Shown: positions 22,701-33,851 of the stretch, piece by piece
Layout: each line of letters opens with the position of its first letter
Position numbering within the stretch: the first letter of the stretch is position 1
NCBI GenBank assembly: GCA_027924585.1
Contig: BSBM01000096.1
Span: 5,517,501-5,581,500, forward strand
Direction: 5' to 3'
DNA from: Larix kaempferi
Taxonomy: Eukaryota > Streptophyta > Pinopsida > Pinales > Pinaceae
Length of the DNA stretch: 64,000 bases
Made by a program: the position numbers and the translations under genes
The notes under the pieces: model-generated
The model's database searches: none
Seen by the model: only the letters and a program-made list of their open reading frames with translations
Told to the model about the DNA's origin: nothing

Positions 22701-23465
22701 ATGTAGGCTTAAAATTCTGAGGTTGACTTTGTAGATATCCAAGGAGAAATAGATGATAAGACAATGTTTGAAAATATTTGTCCAAATTTTGAAATATTTT
22801 CTTGGCTTTAGTCAATCTTTAGGAATCTACCAAGGACAACCTTCGAGCACTATACAAAATTAGATATGGCCCTCAAGGAAGTAATTTTTTTCCGATATCC
22901 TTTGAACAAAGACTAGAAGAATATTACTAGGTTCGTTCAGGTTAGAAAAGAGGAAACAACTGCATCCATGCAATCACTGGTTCGAGCGTATTCATCATAG
23001 CCACATCCTCCTCGAGCTCAATAAGGAGGATCTTGAGTAACTTTGCCAACTAAGCCATCATCAAGTCATTAGATAGTTGATTTTGTAACAACATTTTTTC
23101 TCAAAACTATTTTAAAACTGAAGTTTGTTATTTAAAACAGAATTTTGTTGTAAAGTTTTGTAAAGCCCTAGATGCTATAAATAGACTCAAAAAACTAGAA
23201 AATAGGGTCGACTCTTTTTGTGAGAAGTGTAACTTCTAAAGGATTTTGTCTGACCAAGCTTTGTATTAGAACATTCAAGTTCTATCATGATGATTATGTG
23301 GATTCTAATATTTTGATATATACAGTTAGTACCACTTTCTATTGTATTTTCATCTCTTCCAACTTTTCTATAATTGATAAGCATAATGAAAATCCTAATG
23401 GGATAACCTTTCATGACTGGATATTTGATTTGTTAACAATTAAATTAACACCCTCAACAAAGTGA
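19717..23465 (+). pseudogene. G1: retroelement-borne protein of unknown family (N-terminal domain plus coiled coil), decayed
   Basis: Starts at ATGGCATCC (MASISDAKS). Pieces in shifting frames can be followed to about 23460. The best piece (20444-20953) has DFFDQSNLHKSIDKP, YSLLFDTAPPKVFPECKSL and TKIHVYGAEVPP, which align with G3 (VYEKF..YQLIFVEEPN, TYIRMSGGSIAP) and with G2 (FSYIRIWGSDTVHLLP). Upstream, FRYSSYLLYMI matches FFMSSYLIDFM of G3 and FFLSAYVLDVF of G2. A heptad-rich stretch (22080-22260) matches the coiled-coil position in the relatives. At least four frameshifts and many stops are present. No known domain is recognised. G1 is clearly older or less constrained than G2 and G3. Confidence 0.7.
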
Positions 23466-23830
23466 GGGGAAGGAGCATATTTTGCTATGAGCCCACAACA
23501 TGAAGACAAAAGACAAGTACAAAAGAGAACAAGTCCTCTCTTATCTAATCACTACATCCACAATCATAAATATTGAGTGAAGAAAGAGGTATCCTAATGA
23601 GACAAGGTTCAGTGATTGAACTACTCATTAAAAACTCAAATCTAAGCTCCACTAGTCAAATAGTGAGAAGAAATGCACAAAAGTGCATTAATTATAATTA
23701 AATATGCTAAATTTGTGACAAAAGCCTAAAATACTATGTAAAGTGGGTTTTTGAGCAAAAATAATCAAAAACCAAGAGAAGGGATAATCCCACATTGAAA
23801 ATAGAAACTTGAGAGCCCATTTCCCAATGC

Positions 23831-23839
23831 TATAAAACA
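23831..23839 (+). promoter_or_regulatory. Second TATA box, before Gyp-3 primer site
   Basis: TATAAAACA in AATGCTATAAAACAAAGG, 340 bp before the proposed LTR end, a normal distance for the genomic RNA promoter of an LTR element. Together with 19577 it suggests separate promoters for G1 and for gag-pol. Confidence 0.5.
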
Positions 23840-24171
23840 AAGGCATTTGGGGCATGGTAGGAGGAGGAAAAAGGAAGAGAAAAGGCATGATGGATATATT
23901 TGGAGGATTAGAAATCTTGGCATATTCATAAAAGGAAAGGGTGGAGAAAGGATAGCTCATGGCAAAGGAGAAGGGATGCACATCAAGCTACATTGTAAGT
24001 GTGTGTCTTCTTCTTTAGCTTAATATGAAATAATTCAATTCCCTTCCTATGCTTGATTTTAAATATATTAGGGAATGCATTATGGACTTATGACATTTAA
24101 TATTCAACTCCTTAATAGTAATATAGATGTTTTAAAGTAGATCTAACACTACCTTAAAATCTATTATCAGA

Positions 24172-24190
24172 TTGGCGACCTTACTAGCTG
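24172..24190 (+). other. Candidate primer binding site of Gyp-3
   Basis: TTGGCGACCTTACTAGCTG follows ATTATCA. It resembles the TGGCGAC...-type sites of Tat-like plant elements as I remember them. The match to a specific tRNA was not checked. Confidence 0.4.
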
Positions 24191-24191
24191 A

Positions 24192-24590
24192 TTTTTCTTG
24201 CAAATTTCTTCATTTTTGGTTTTCTAACCTTTCAGATCTACTGCAAAGTCGCCTTAATATCCATTCAGGAACACATGTTTCAGGTTTATAGGCTCAAAAA
24301 CGGCCTATATCCACTCCTACACTCCCAAAAAATTCAAATATGAAGCTAGATCTCAGCCTCCTTTGATGGAGAGTGTGTTTTAGGTTTTTTTCTTGAAAAT
24401 TTCTTCATTTTTGGTGTTCTAACCTTTCAGATCTACTCTAAGAATTCCTTAATATACCTTCAAGAACCTATGATTCAGGTTTAGAGGCTCAAAATCGTCC
24501 TATATACACTCCTACACTCCTGAAAACTTCAAAGATGAAGCTAGATCTTGCCCTCCTTTGCTAGAGAGTGCTTTGAAGGTTTTTCTTGAG
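24192..24590 (+). repeat. 195-bp tandem duplication in Gyp-3 leader
   Basis: TTTTCTTG(C/A)AAATTTCTTC at 24192 and about 24387. The two copies keep order through ACCTTTCAGATCTACT, CACTCCTACACTCC and GAAGCTAGATCT. Confidence 0.85.
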
Positions 24591-24789
24591 TTTTGAGCCC
24601 TTTTCTTCCCTCTTTCCTCTGTTTTGCTGATATTTTCTTCTTGTTTGGGATTAGGACTCCCTAATATCAGAGTGTAAACCTCATTTTGATCCTCCTTATC
24701 CAAATATTTGGGATATTTTCAAACTTTTGTAAGCTTCAAAGCCTCCTTGTTTCAGATTTGCGTGAATTATGAACTATTTTTGAGGTCTC

Positions 24790-25520
24790 TTTAATTTGGG
24801 GCTGTTTGGAGCCTATATTTTTGCATTTGCAGAACTTCTTAAGGCTTATAAATATTTTAAGATCCATTTATAACTAACTTTTAAATTTTTCAAAAAGTTT
24901 GGAAGAGTTTGGGTTAAGATCTTTAGATTGGGAATTTCCCCCAAAAAACCACTAAAAATAGCCCAAATTGTCATTTCTTTCCAAATTTTCTTTAAATTGG
25001 TGCTAGATCCACTTTCTTAAAGCCATATTTTTCTGTTAGGTTTCTGATTGGATAGGATTATGACTGATATTTTAAATAATTTTGACTCCTTTCATAATTT
25101 GCAAATAACAAAAATTGAAAAAAGCATGAAAAAGAACCTTGAAAAGACACCTAGTTTTGAATTTTCATTGTTTTAGGGAAGCTTTGAGGTTTTATTTTTG
25201 TACTTGCAGACCTTCAAACAGATTTTAAAACTTATTGGGATCATTTTAACACTAATTAAAGAAAATTTGGGAGGGCTTCAACTCCTTATATTTGGAATTT
25301 ATTCCCCAAAACCTCCAAAAATGGCTCAAATTGACATTTATTTCAAAATTTTCTTAAATTTGTGGTAGATTAATTTGATTCAAGTTATATTTTGCTATTG
25401 GATACCTGATTGGATAGGATTAGGACCGATATCTAAAGAATTTTCATTCATTTAACAGTTTGCAAATCACAAAATTTGAGAAAACACAAAGATTTGTTCA
25501 AAGAACCTTAAGACCCTTTA
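24790..25520 (+). repeat. 376-bp tandem duplication in Gyp-3 leader
   Basis: TTTTTGCATTTGCAGAACTT at 24818 and TTTTTGTACTTGCAGACCTT near 25194. Both copies run through CTGATTGGATAGGATTA and end at AAAGAACCTT. Identity by eye is about 70-75%. Confidence 0.8.
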
Positions 25521-25799
25521 ACTGTTGAATCTCATGCACTTGCTTATTTGAAACATCACAAAAAATCTCAGTCATAACATTTGAAAAGATAATTTAAACA
25601 CATTTCCCAAAGATATTTGCATTGAAAAACAAATAATTCAACATTACACTTTGAGACATTTTGAAAACAATTTCCCTCCAAAACCGAACACAAACTTTAA
25701 TTAGTTCAATTTTGTTTTGGATCTATAGTATTTTCATTATGTTTATGCACAATTAGAGAAGATTGTAGCTTCATATCTTAATTCTCTTGTGATAATTTG

Positions 25800-26185
25800 T
25801 GTCTGAGCCACCCTATCCTCTTTGCTTGCACTTTTGGGTGTCCTTGCAAACGAGAAAGTGGATCTCAAGTGTAATAGTCTAGGATTTGTTTTTTCAAGCA
25901 TTGTTCTTTCGAGCCACCGTATCCTCTTCACTTGGGCCTTCGAGCGATCTTGTAAATGATAAAGTGGATCTCAAGTGTAATAGAGTAGATTTCTATTTTC
26001 ACATACAGTTCTCAAGCTACTGTATCATCTTTGCTTGCACTTTCGGGTGGCCTTGCAAACGAGAAAGTAGATCTCAAGTGTAAAGAATTTAATTCATAAG
26101 CATTTCAAAGGGTTCTGTGTATCCTCTTTTCTTGAAATTTGGGGTGGCCCTGCAAACGAGAAACAGATATCCCCCATGTAATAAA
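25800..26185 (+). repeat. Tandem array of about 100-bp units in Gyp-3 leader, four copies
   Basis: GAGCCACC(C/G)TATCCTCTT at 25804 and 25911, AAGCTACTGTATCATCTT near 26014 and GGTTCTGTGTATCCTCTT near 26111, each followed by TTGCAAACGAGAAAGT-like and CTCAAGTGTAATA-like words. Confidence 0.85.
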
Positions 26186-26741
26186 ATTAGATTCATTTTC
26201 AATGAGATATCTGTTTGGTTTACATTGATTTTCAAATCAGTTATTATCCATATTTCAGTAGAATTGTTCATAAAGAACCAAAATATACCAACATGACTTT
26301 GAATCTTTACTCCTTGGGAGGGTGATTGGTCAGGAACCAACACTTGCACCCGTGGCGATTAAAGTTTATTGTAATTGTTTCTCATACCTTCGCTACTACA
26401 AATTGTTTGAGGCCTCATATCCCTCAACAACTACTTGTTTCGGAAGGCCCTCTAATCCATCTTTTCACTGAGCTCTGGCTCTTTGAAAAAGTAATTTGAT
26501 TGCTTGGATCTATAGGACCTTTTTACTGTGTGGACACTTTTTATTTTTGTTGATTCTAGATTGCCTTAGGATTGTTTGATTCTATTTTTTGATCAAAATA
26601 ATTTTAAACACATCCTTTTATCAAATTCTTCAAAGTGGCTGCTCTCCCGGTCCGCCAATCACGGCGGCAGTGAGGTGAGTCACTATAAACTAAAGGCCCG
26701 CTACATCGCGAAGACAAATACAAAACACCCAACCTTGTGAC
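26186..26741 (+). other. Gyp-3 leader before gag
   Basis: No coding sequence. It holds TGGCTGCTCTCCCGGTCC at 26636, the alternative candidate primer site, and a short GC-richer segment (26640-26720) close before the gag ATG. Confidence 0.45.
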
Positions 26742-29080
26742 TTGGAAACTAAACAACTTCTAGATTCATTTAACAACAATAGAGAAGAACAACATCAAAC
26801 AAACACTGAAACATCACCTACCAAGGAAAACATAGACATTGTTGGTAATCTTGCTCCATTTGAAATTGAAACACTGGAGAACAACACAACTACTCTTGTA
26901 AACTCACATTTGAAAAATATTTCAAACCCAGTGGTACTTCACATCAGTGAACCACTTGATTACATCAATCCTCTTTTCGAATATTGGACTAATATGAAAA
27001 ATCCCACAATTGACCCTATGGCTTCATCAGGAGCGCAAGGGACTACATCATCGCAACCTTAAATAGTTGATGGAGGTAGCAATACTTCTAATTTGGCCTC
27101 TACATCAATCCCAATAGTTAGTATGCCTTCCATTAGCACAAGTTCAACCAACACTTCAATGCTAGTTGGTACAATTTCGGGTTCCAATCCCGGAAGTACA
27201 TCCACTTCGTTTCCAGGAATCCCTACTGGGTGGTGTGCCTTACCAAATTTGGGTTTTCCATATGGTTTGGATACTCAAGGTCAAAACAGTCAAGGAGTAA
27301 ACCAAAATCCTCTTGGTATACCTAAAATTTTCCAAGTTCTACTTCTGTGGGAAACCCTTTACCATGGAATCTCAATATCCCTAGGGGAACTAATGGATCA
27401 TGGAACAGTAATTCCAATTGGGGTTATGCTCCACATGTGAGTGGAAATGCCTCGGGAGGTCATCATCCAATGTTTCCTAGTGTAAATCCTGGGGGCGATC
27501 CCATACCCCCAACAGGTAGCACACCAGGAGGCAATCCAACTATCAACCTCATTCCACCATGGAGTGGGAAAGTTACAGGAAGTAACCAATCTTCTTGGGC
27601 ACCACCCCCGCAAGGGGGAAATCAACCTTGGAACGCTTATCAAAACCAAGGAAAGAATCAATGGAGTGGTCAGATTCTGACAAGTAACCAATCTTATTAG
27701 GGACCACCTCCGCAAGGGGGAAATCCACCCATTAATCCTATCCCGCAATGGAATGGTAATGTTCCACGAAGTAACCAATCTTATTGGAACATACCTCCGC
27801 AAGGGGGAAATCTATACATGCATTCAGTTCCACAATGGAATGGACAAAATTCAAGAAGTAACCTATCTTTTTGGCTGTAATCTCCACAAGGAGGTAATCC
27901 TTCTTGGAATGATTTTCAAGCCCAAGGACAACAACAATGGATCCATCAAGCTTCACCCTCATATCAAACATTTTCTATGGCACCTGTAAAATCACCATTT
28001 ATATCCAAATTGAATCTACCAGATTTATCTCGACTGACTAATGATCTTGTTCTACATTTGAATGGATGCCCAACCATACCAACTAAGCTACCCTCATACA
28101 TACCCAATTTTGACGGAAAACTAGGGGAAGATCCATCAAATCATGTGATGACATTCCATTTGTGGTGTTCATCCAATTCCCTAGTTGATGATAGTGTTTG
28201 GTTAAGGTTGTTTCAGTGGACCCTAATGGGAACTGCTGCAAAATGGTACATGAATTGCCACGCAATACTTTCACAGAATTTTAATCTTTAGATATGGTCT
28301 TTCTGACACATTTTCAATTATCTATCTACTATGAGACGGGAACAAAACTTTTAAATTCCATTTGGTAGTCCACTACTACTCACATATCAGATCATATCCA
28401 TAAGTGGAGGAGGTGCTGAAGGCTTATAAAATCTGAAATCCGTGATCAATTCTTAGCATATTGGTTCATAAAATCACTATTACCTACTCTTTCCAAATAT
28501 GTATCGATGTCAGGATCCATGACCAAAGAACAAATCATTCAGAGTGCTCAACAGATGGATTTGAGATATTCCCAATCGGGCACACTTTATGACTTAATAC
28601 CTCATGCTATAAGACCTGCGTCTGATCCAACTAGGCCACCAAAAGGAACTCATACCGATGGTGTGATTGGAACAAATTACCCAACAATTGGGACAAATGT
28701 CAGTTCACACTTTGCAACCCACAGCTAGCCAAGAAACACAGCAATCCGCAACTCCCACCCAAACTTCTGAAGTGCTTACGGTTCAAACTGTGTAGCCAAA
28801 GGGAAAGAAAAAGAAACAGAAGAAGAATCCCAATGCTAATTCTGGGATATGGATGATATTCATTGAATGTTGGTACAATGAGGAGGGAGATAACCACCTA
28901 CCGTCCTAACTCAACCTTTCCCCCAACAAAAATAGATGGTTGTTGTGGCACCAATACCTCCACCATGAGGAAACCAAGCAAACCACCCACAAGGGGGAAA
29001 TCCACCCAATGCTAATATATTCACAATTGGTAAACTTGAAATAAACATTCAAACAAGGGCTCGTTCCTATGACATAGCTT
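26742..29080 (+). pseudogene. Gyp-3 gag, interrupted by Gyp-4
   Basis: Starts METKQLLDSFNNNREEQ at 26742. The N-terminal half is rich in Asn, Gly, Pro and Ser with a four-fold PPQGGN repeat (27590-27910). The capsid-like core follows at about 27980-28300 (LPSYIPNFDGKLGEDPSNH, TFHLWCSSNSLVDDSVWLRLF, AAKWYM) and continues to 28507-28720 (MTKEQIIQSAQQMDLRYSQSG). Stops and shifts occur at 27060, 27340, 27700, 27880, 28290 and 28726. The last residues, INIQTRARSYDIA, end at 29080; the next codon is completed at 47411 after removal of Gyp-4. No CCHC zinc knuckle is visible in this part. Confidence 0.85.
27590..27910 (+). repeat. Protein-level repeat in Gyp-3 gag
   Basis: Four units of about 30 residues, each with SNQS(Y/S/F)W, PPQGGN and a W-N or Q-W pair. 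The DNA identity between units is lower than the protein pattern, which implies past selection on the peptide. Confidence 0.8.
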
Positions 29081-29309
29081 TGTTGTGGCCACAACAGATC
29101 CCATGCTAAGCTGAAGCACAGGAACCCCATTTTGAATAAAACACAAAGGTATTTTGGTGAGTATACTATGTAAATATGAGAATTTGGGTTTTCACTTGTT
29201 TAGATTTCTCACCCATACTTTTGTCCTGCATGTTTCCTTCTTCTGGATGGTCTCTAACTGTCCGGTTTGTCAAAATCCTAAAATTTTGAGTATTTGGCCC
29301 CTTTTTTTC

Positions 29310-29815
29310 AACCAACCTGAAACCCGACATGTTAGGAGACCCGAAACCCGCAACCCGATAGTGTCGGGTTGCTGGGTGTTTGTTTTACAGTTTTGGATTT
29401 TGGCCAACCCGAAACCCGCAACCCGACGGTTGCGGGTTGCAGGTTCGCCTTGTAATAATCTCGAGAAATTATCATCCCGAAACTAGAAACTCGAAAACCC
29501 GCAATTGCGGATTTCGGCTTTCGGGCTCTGCCTTTTTATTTATTTTGTTGCATGTTCCCGAAACCCGCAACTGTCGGGTTGCAACTTTCGGGAAGTTGGT
29601 TCACGAGTGTTTCATTACCGAAACCCGCAACCCGCAAGTGTCGGGTTTCGGCTTTCGGGAACACATTTCTCATTTTTCGATTGTGGTCATTCTTGAAATC
29701 CGAAACCCGCAATTGCGGCGTTTGGCTTTCGGGAATTCTTTTCCACCTTTGCTGTTTGTTCGCCCTCGCAACCCACAACCCACAATTATTTGGTTGCAGC
29801 TTTCGAGATCCCTTA
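29310..29815 (+). repeat. Array of seven GC-rich inverted repeats in Gyp-4 5' LTR
   Basis: Each unit has CCCGAAACCCGCAACCCG-type sequence, a short loop, then its near-complement CGGGTTGCGGCTTTCGGG. Units recur about every 65-80 bp. The same array with different point changes is at 43890-44395 in the other LTR. It lies just upstream of the TATA-like site, so it is within the region that would control G2. Confidence 0.88.
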
Positions 29816-29922
29816 AAAAAATTTGTGAATAATATTTTTGTGCGACCCCATATCCCGCTTTGGTTAATCTCGATCGTTCGTTTATTCTAATCGCACGGTT
29901 ATCTTTTAATCCGGTGAATTCA

Positions 29923-29935
29923 ATAAATAGGGTAT
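29923..29935 (+). promoter_or_regulatory. TATA-like site before the LTR gene G2
   Basis: ATAAATAGGGTAT, about 225 bp before the G2 ATG and followed by the spliced-looking leader. It is kept unchanged in the 3' LTR near 44509. Confidence 0.45.
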
Positions 29936-30045
29936 TTTCTATTTTATTTTTACCATTTTACTTTCGAAGAATTACTCCGTCGCACTGTTGTTTTTACCGT
30001 GGCTTGCATAGAAAGTGCCGTTTTTCTATTTGTTTGATATTTCAG

Positions 30046-30130
30046 GTAAGCTCACTGTCACCCTTATACTACTAGTCTACAATTTTTCTATTTATGGATT
30101 GATTTTGATTTTAATTTTCTTATTGATCAG
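30046..30130 (+). other. Predicted 85-bp leader intron before G2
   Basis: CAG|GTAAGC...TTGATCAG with an AT-rich, pyrimidine-bearing interior, ending 20 bp before the G2 start codon. The second LTR keeps both sites (44631-44715). The prediction is from splice consensus only. Confidence 0.5.
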
Positions 30131-30150
30131 AAGTTGCAATCTCTTTCACC

Positions 30151-33100
30151 ATGTCGAAAGGTACACGTTTTAAAATGCCACTCAGAGATCCCCTGGTCAA
30201 AGACCCTAATTTTGGTTTTCTCTTCGACACCAGTGAGTGAGTCACTAAGACATACCAAATAGATTGGTCAAAAATAAACGCCATTTTTTATAATGACGAC
30301 CTTTCTCATATTGAGAACGATAGACCAGTGTATGAGAGAATTAGGGCTTCCCAAATTCATGCTATTGTTGCGCGCCCTACTATCTTGCCTTACACAGACG
30401 CTGTAAAATGGATAATTGAGGATGCCAGTGTTAAATACCGTTGTTTTAACGATAGCACGGGGTTCCAATTAACACATTTTCACCCAAAGGTTTTTGTCCG
30501 AGCTTTTGCTCTGAAACCACATGTGCAGACCCTCTCCCCTGATTTTATACAGTCATCAAAAACCCGGTTTAACTTTAACGAGATGATTAGGTCATGGATG
30601 CTTAAGCCAAATGCCTTTGTGCCTAAGGCTGATAACCTTTATCCCATCATCTGGTTTAAGGAACCCTACTCTTTACTGGCAACCATGCTCTGTAGGATTT
30701 TTGGTCTACCAAATTGTTCTCTTTTCAAAGCAGAATGGGCACCCATAACACATCATGTGCTACTCACAGGTGAGTCTTTCCCATGGGACTCTATCCTGTC
30801 GGCTGAACTAAAGAATTCCATTCATGAATATAAAAAGGCTCCATCTCATAAGAAGCCACCCTTTTTCCTATCTGCATATGTCCTTGATGTTTTTTGCTTA
30901 GAGTTCCAGTATCCTAACTTGGGTTGGAATTGGACCCCTTAAGACCCTCCTGTACACATTTATCATTCGACACTGTGGGAAGAGAATTTTTCACCCTTGT
31001 TATACGACAGTTGTGACCACTTTTTGGATACCATCTATTTCAAGATCTTCAGGCAACAGCCATCTGCATTCTTAGAATATGCTAAGACTTTCATCAACAC
31101 CATGGGTGATTGGTATGTAGGTGAGTATTTTTCATACATCAGGATTTGGGGAAGTGACACAGTGCACCTGCTTCCCAGGATTGTCCCGGACAGGATGGTA
31201 ATACAAGAAGTTTCTTTTCAAACTATCATTGATGGAATGTATAAGAAACTCACAGGTCCCAGGAAGAAAGGTTTGCCTAAGTTTCCTCTCAATCTTGGTC
31301 AGCTGGTTATATCCTGACATCAAATTGGGCTACAATTCTAGGTGACCAGATAGCTGCCTTGAGATTAGGTACCGCCCCGAAAAGGAAACATGACTCCAAG
31401 AAATTCCTGGATGCACACCTCAAGCAAGTACATATGAAAATAGATTATGCACATGAGTTAGTTCCAGATGACTTCATATACCAAGGGGTGGACACATTCT
31501 CACAAGTTCTAGCTAGAGCAAAAGACTTACAAGACCATCAAGACATTTTAAAGTAATAGAATGAACTTAAGGTTGGAGTTCTGAGTTATAGGGCCATGCA
31601 GCTAAATATCATTGAACAAGCAAGAAGAGATAAAGAAGAGAAAGAAGCTCAGAAGGCCAATACTCCTCTCATTATTACATTCCCTGATGGAAGCAAAGGT
31701 AAAGATCCTCTAGGGGAACCCTCTCAAGAGAAATATAGTGAAAAAGCTAAAATGATGTTACAGTTAGCTCGTGAATCCCAGCAGCAGATGGTACAATTGT
31801 CATCGATGTTAAAGACTCAATTGCTGGAACCTCCAAAGCTTGCAGTCGACATTCAGTCACCAATTACATCAAATGCTCAAATCTCCACTAAAGAAACTCA
31901 AGAAGATGATGATCTGGTCATAACTCAGCTAGCCCTACTAACATGTAGAAAGTCCTGCCTTCCTCCTCATAGTTTTATACAGTTGACATAATAGACTATG
32001 ATGAAGAAATGGTCCCACCTCCTCCGGTTCCAATAACAGAAAAAGTCACTGAAGATCCTCAGACTATCACTGAATTGTTGGATAGCATTGATATGGATCA
32101 GTCCTTCCCTGAGCAATTAGTGTTGAAATTTAATGTTACTTCTAGCATTGCATCATCAACATTTACATAGCCATCTGTCCAACCAGCCTCTACTGTGCCT
32201 TTAGGGGGAACACTTCCTATTTCTTTATCACTCTTGTTCAACACCCTCTATGACACTACTATACCATCACCCGAACACTCAGTCCCTTTACCAATTCCAT
32301 TGTCTATTGTTGTAGAAGTATAGCCTTCGGTTGTCCCTCTGAAGTCACCCATATTCAATTTATTAACAACCACTACTAATGTATCTTCTAAGATTTCCTC
32401 ACCATCCTCACCCACCAAAGTTCATAGTCAAATTCCACATCCAGAAGCTAATTTTGATACTCAGGTTCCATTATCTAAAGCCTTTGTATCAATCCCTTCC
32501 CCAGATCCAAGTTGTCAGTTCCTCAAGCTATCACTACATCTTCAGTGACTACTCAAGTCACCATATCTATTCCTACCCCTGTTATTACCCAAACACCTCC
32601 ACTAATCTCAACAGTTAGTGTTGCTTCTACTTCCACATAGTCAATGGTTGAATACACAAATGAAGATATAGTTCCCCTTGGGAATTAATTCTATAGCAAG
32701 GATGATAAGACAGTGATAAGAAAATCCAGGAAAAGAGGTCAAGGTCAAGATGGTTTGGAAGCACCTGAACCAGTTCAAATAATAAGGGCTCCCAGGACCA
32801 ATAATCCAAGAATTGAAGCCTTGAAGCAGCAGCAGCCTTAGGAGCCTTTGCCAATGCTAATTGGGATTCGGTTCAGGTTTTGGATAGAGAAGTTGACCTC
32901 AGGGATGAACAGATCAAAAACATGAAAGAGGAATTGGTTGAAGCTAAAATCCAACATTCTAGTGATGTGGCTGACCTCAGGAAAACTTGGGCAAGTAAGT
33001 TTCTAGACCTAGAGCAAAAGAATGCCACTCTTCTCACTAAACTCAGTCTCTCATAATCTCAGCATTCCATTGATGTTGAAAAAATAGCTTCCTTGGAAAA

Positions 33101-33851
33101 GCAGGTTGAGGATGCAACTGCAAGTGCCGCCTCCTCAAGTTTTCTCAAGTTTACACCCTGTGATTTTAAGAATTTGGCCCTCAAGGTGAATCAGGATTAG
33201 CATAAACTATTGGAGAAGGTTTACATTGCTTTAGATGAAATCAGGGAAAATTTCATTAATTTTTCCAAGATGTCCTCCACTCTTGAAGAAAAAAAGGAGA
33301 AGAGACTCCAAGCTTTTAAGGCTCAGGAGGAAATCAGTGAATGGCAGGGATATGTTAAGAATGCACCGAAAGCTATCCCAATCCTCAGCAGTTTCCAGTT
33401 TAAAAAGATCAAAGCCTCTCTAAATACTTGGCTTGATTATAATGAAACAACTGAAGAGACTATCAATAAATCAAAAGATACCTGCACCAGGTGATGGTAT
33501 GCAGTTGACAACATTATGCATGTTCTAGGCTTACCATTAATGAACCCTATCCAAGAATCTTTGTCGCCAAAATGCAGGCTTGAAGAGCTTGAGAGCAGGC
33601 ATGAGGAGTTCGCATTGAAGATTCGGGATCTTGAACAAGTCAGCATTCAGGATGTGGATGATTTGGTTAGAGAACCGGTCATCGTGGAAGGAAAGACTCG
33701 TATGTATCTTCGCACTTAGCACAAGCTGGCGAAACATGACATGGAGAATAATGTGTGCAATGTTCAGTTAGCTTTAGAATCTATCAGTTTCTCAAATATA
33801 GACGAGTTGTTAGACATATATGAGAAATGGCAAGATTTCTTGGATCTGTAG
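30151..33851 (+). pseudogene. G2: about 1,230-codon gene inside the Gyp-4 5' LTR, unknown family
   Basis: Starts MSKGTRFKMPLRDP after a CACC context. The N-terminal domain (to about 31320) has KINAIFYNDD, a CRIFGLPNCSLFKAEW core, PFFLSAYVLDVF, and FSYIRIWGSDTVHLLP. A charged helix (31359-31990) is followed by a Ser/Thr/Pro-rich linker (31991-32640), a basic patch RKSRKRGQGQD near 32727, and a long coiled coil with an all-helical tail ending EKWQDFLDL. There is no transmembrane segment and no known catalytic motif. Stops occur at 30238 (TGA; CGA in the other LTR), 30940, about 31554, 32168, 32320, 32638 and others, with shifts near 31310, 31990 and 32510. Homologous to G1 and G3. Function unknown. 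Confidence 0.85.

Larger units (their letters stand above)
18787..24169 (+). repeat. Probable 5' LTR of Gyp-3, carrying reading frame G1
   Basis: The block starts where Gyp-2 protease coding stops (TGGGGTGGGT at 18787) and ends before a primer-site-like string at 24172. It has about 0.93 kb of leader with a TATA box, then G1, then about 0.7 kb with a second TATA box (23831). This parallels the proven LTR of Gyp-4 in order and length (5.4 against 5.7 kb). No partner LTR is found inside the window, so this is inference from layout. An alternative right end is 26632, before TGGCTGCTCTCCCGG. Confidence 0.42.
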
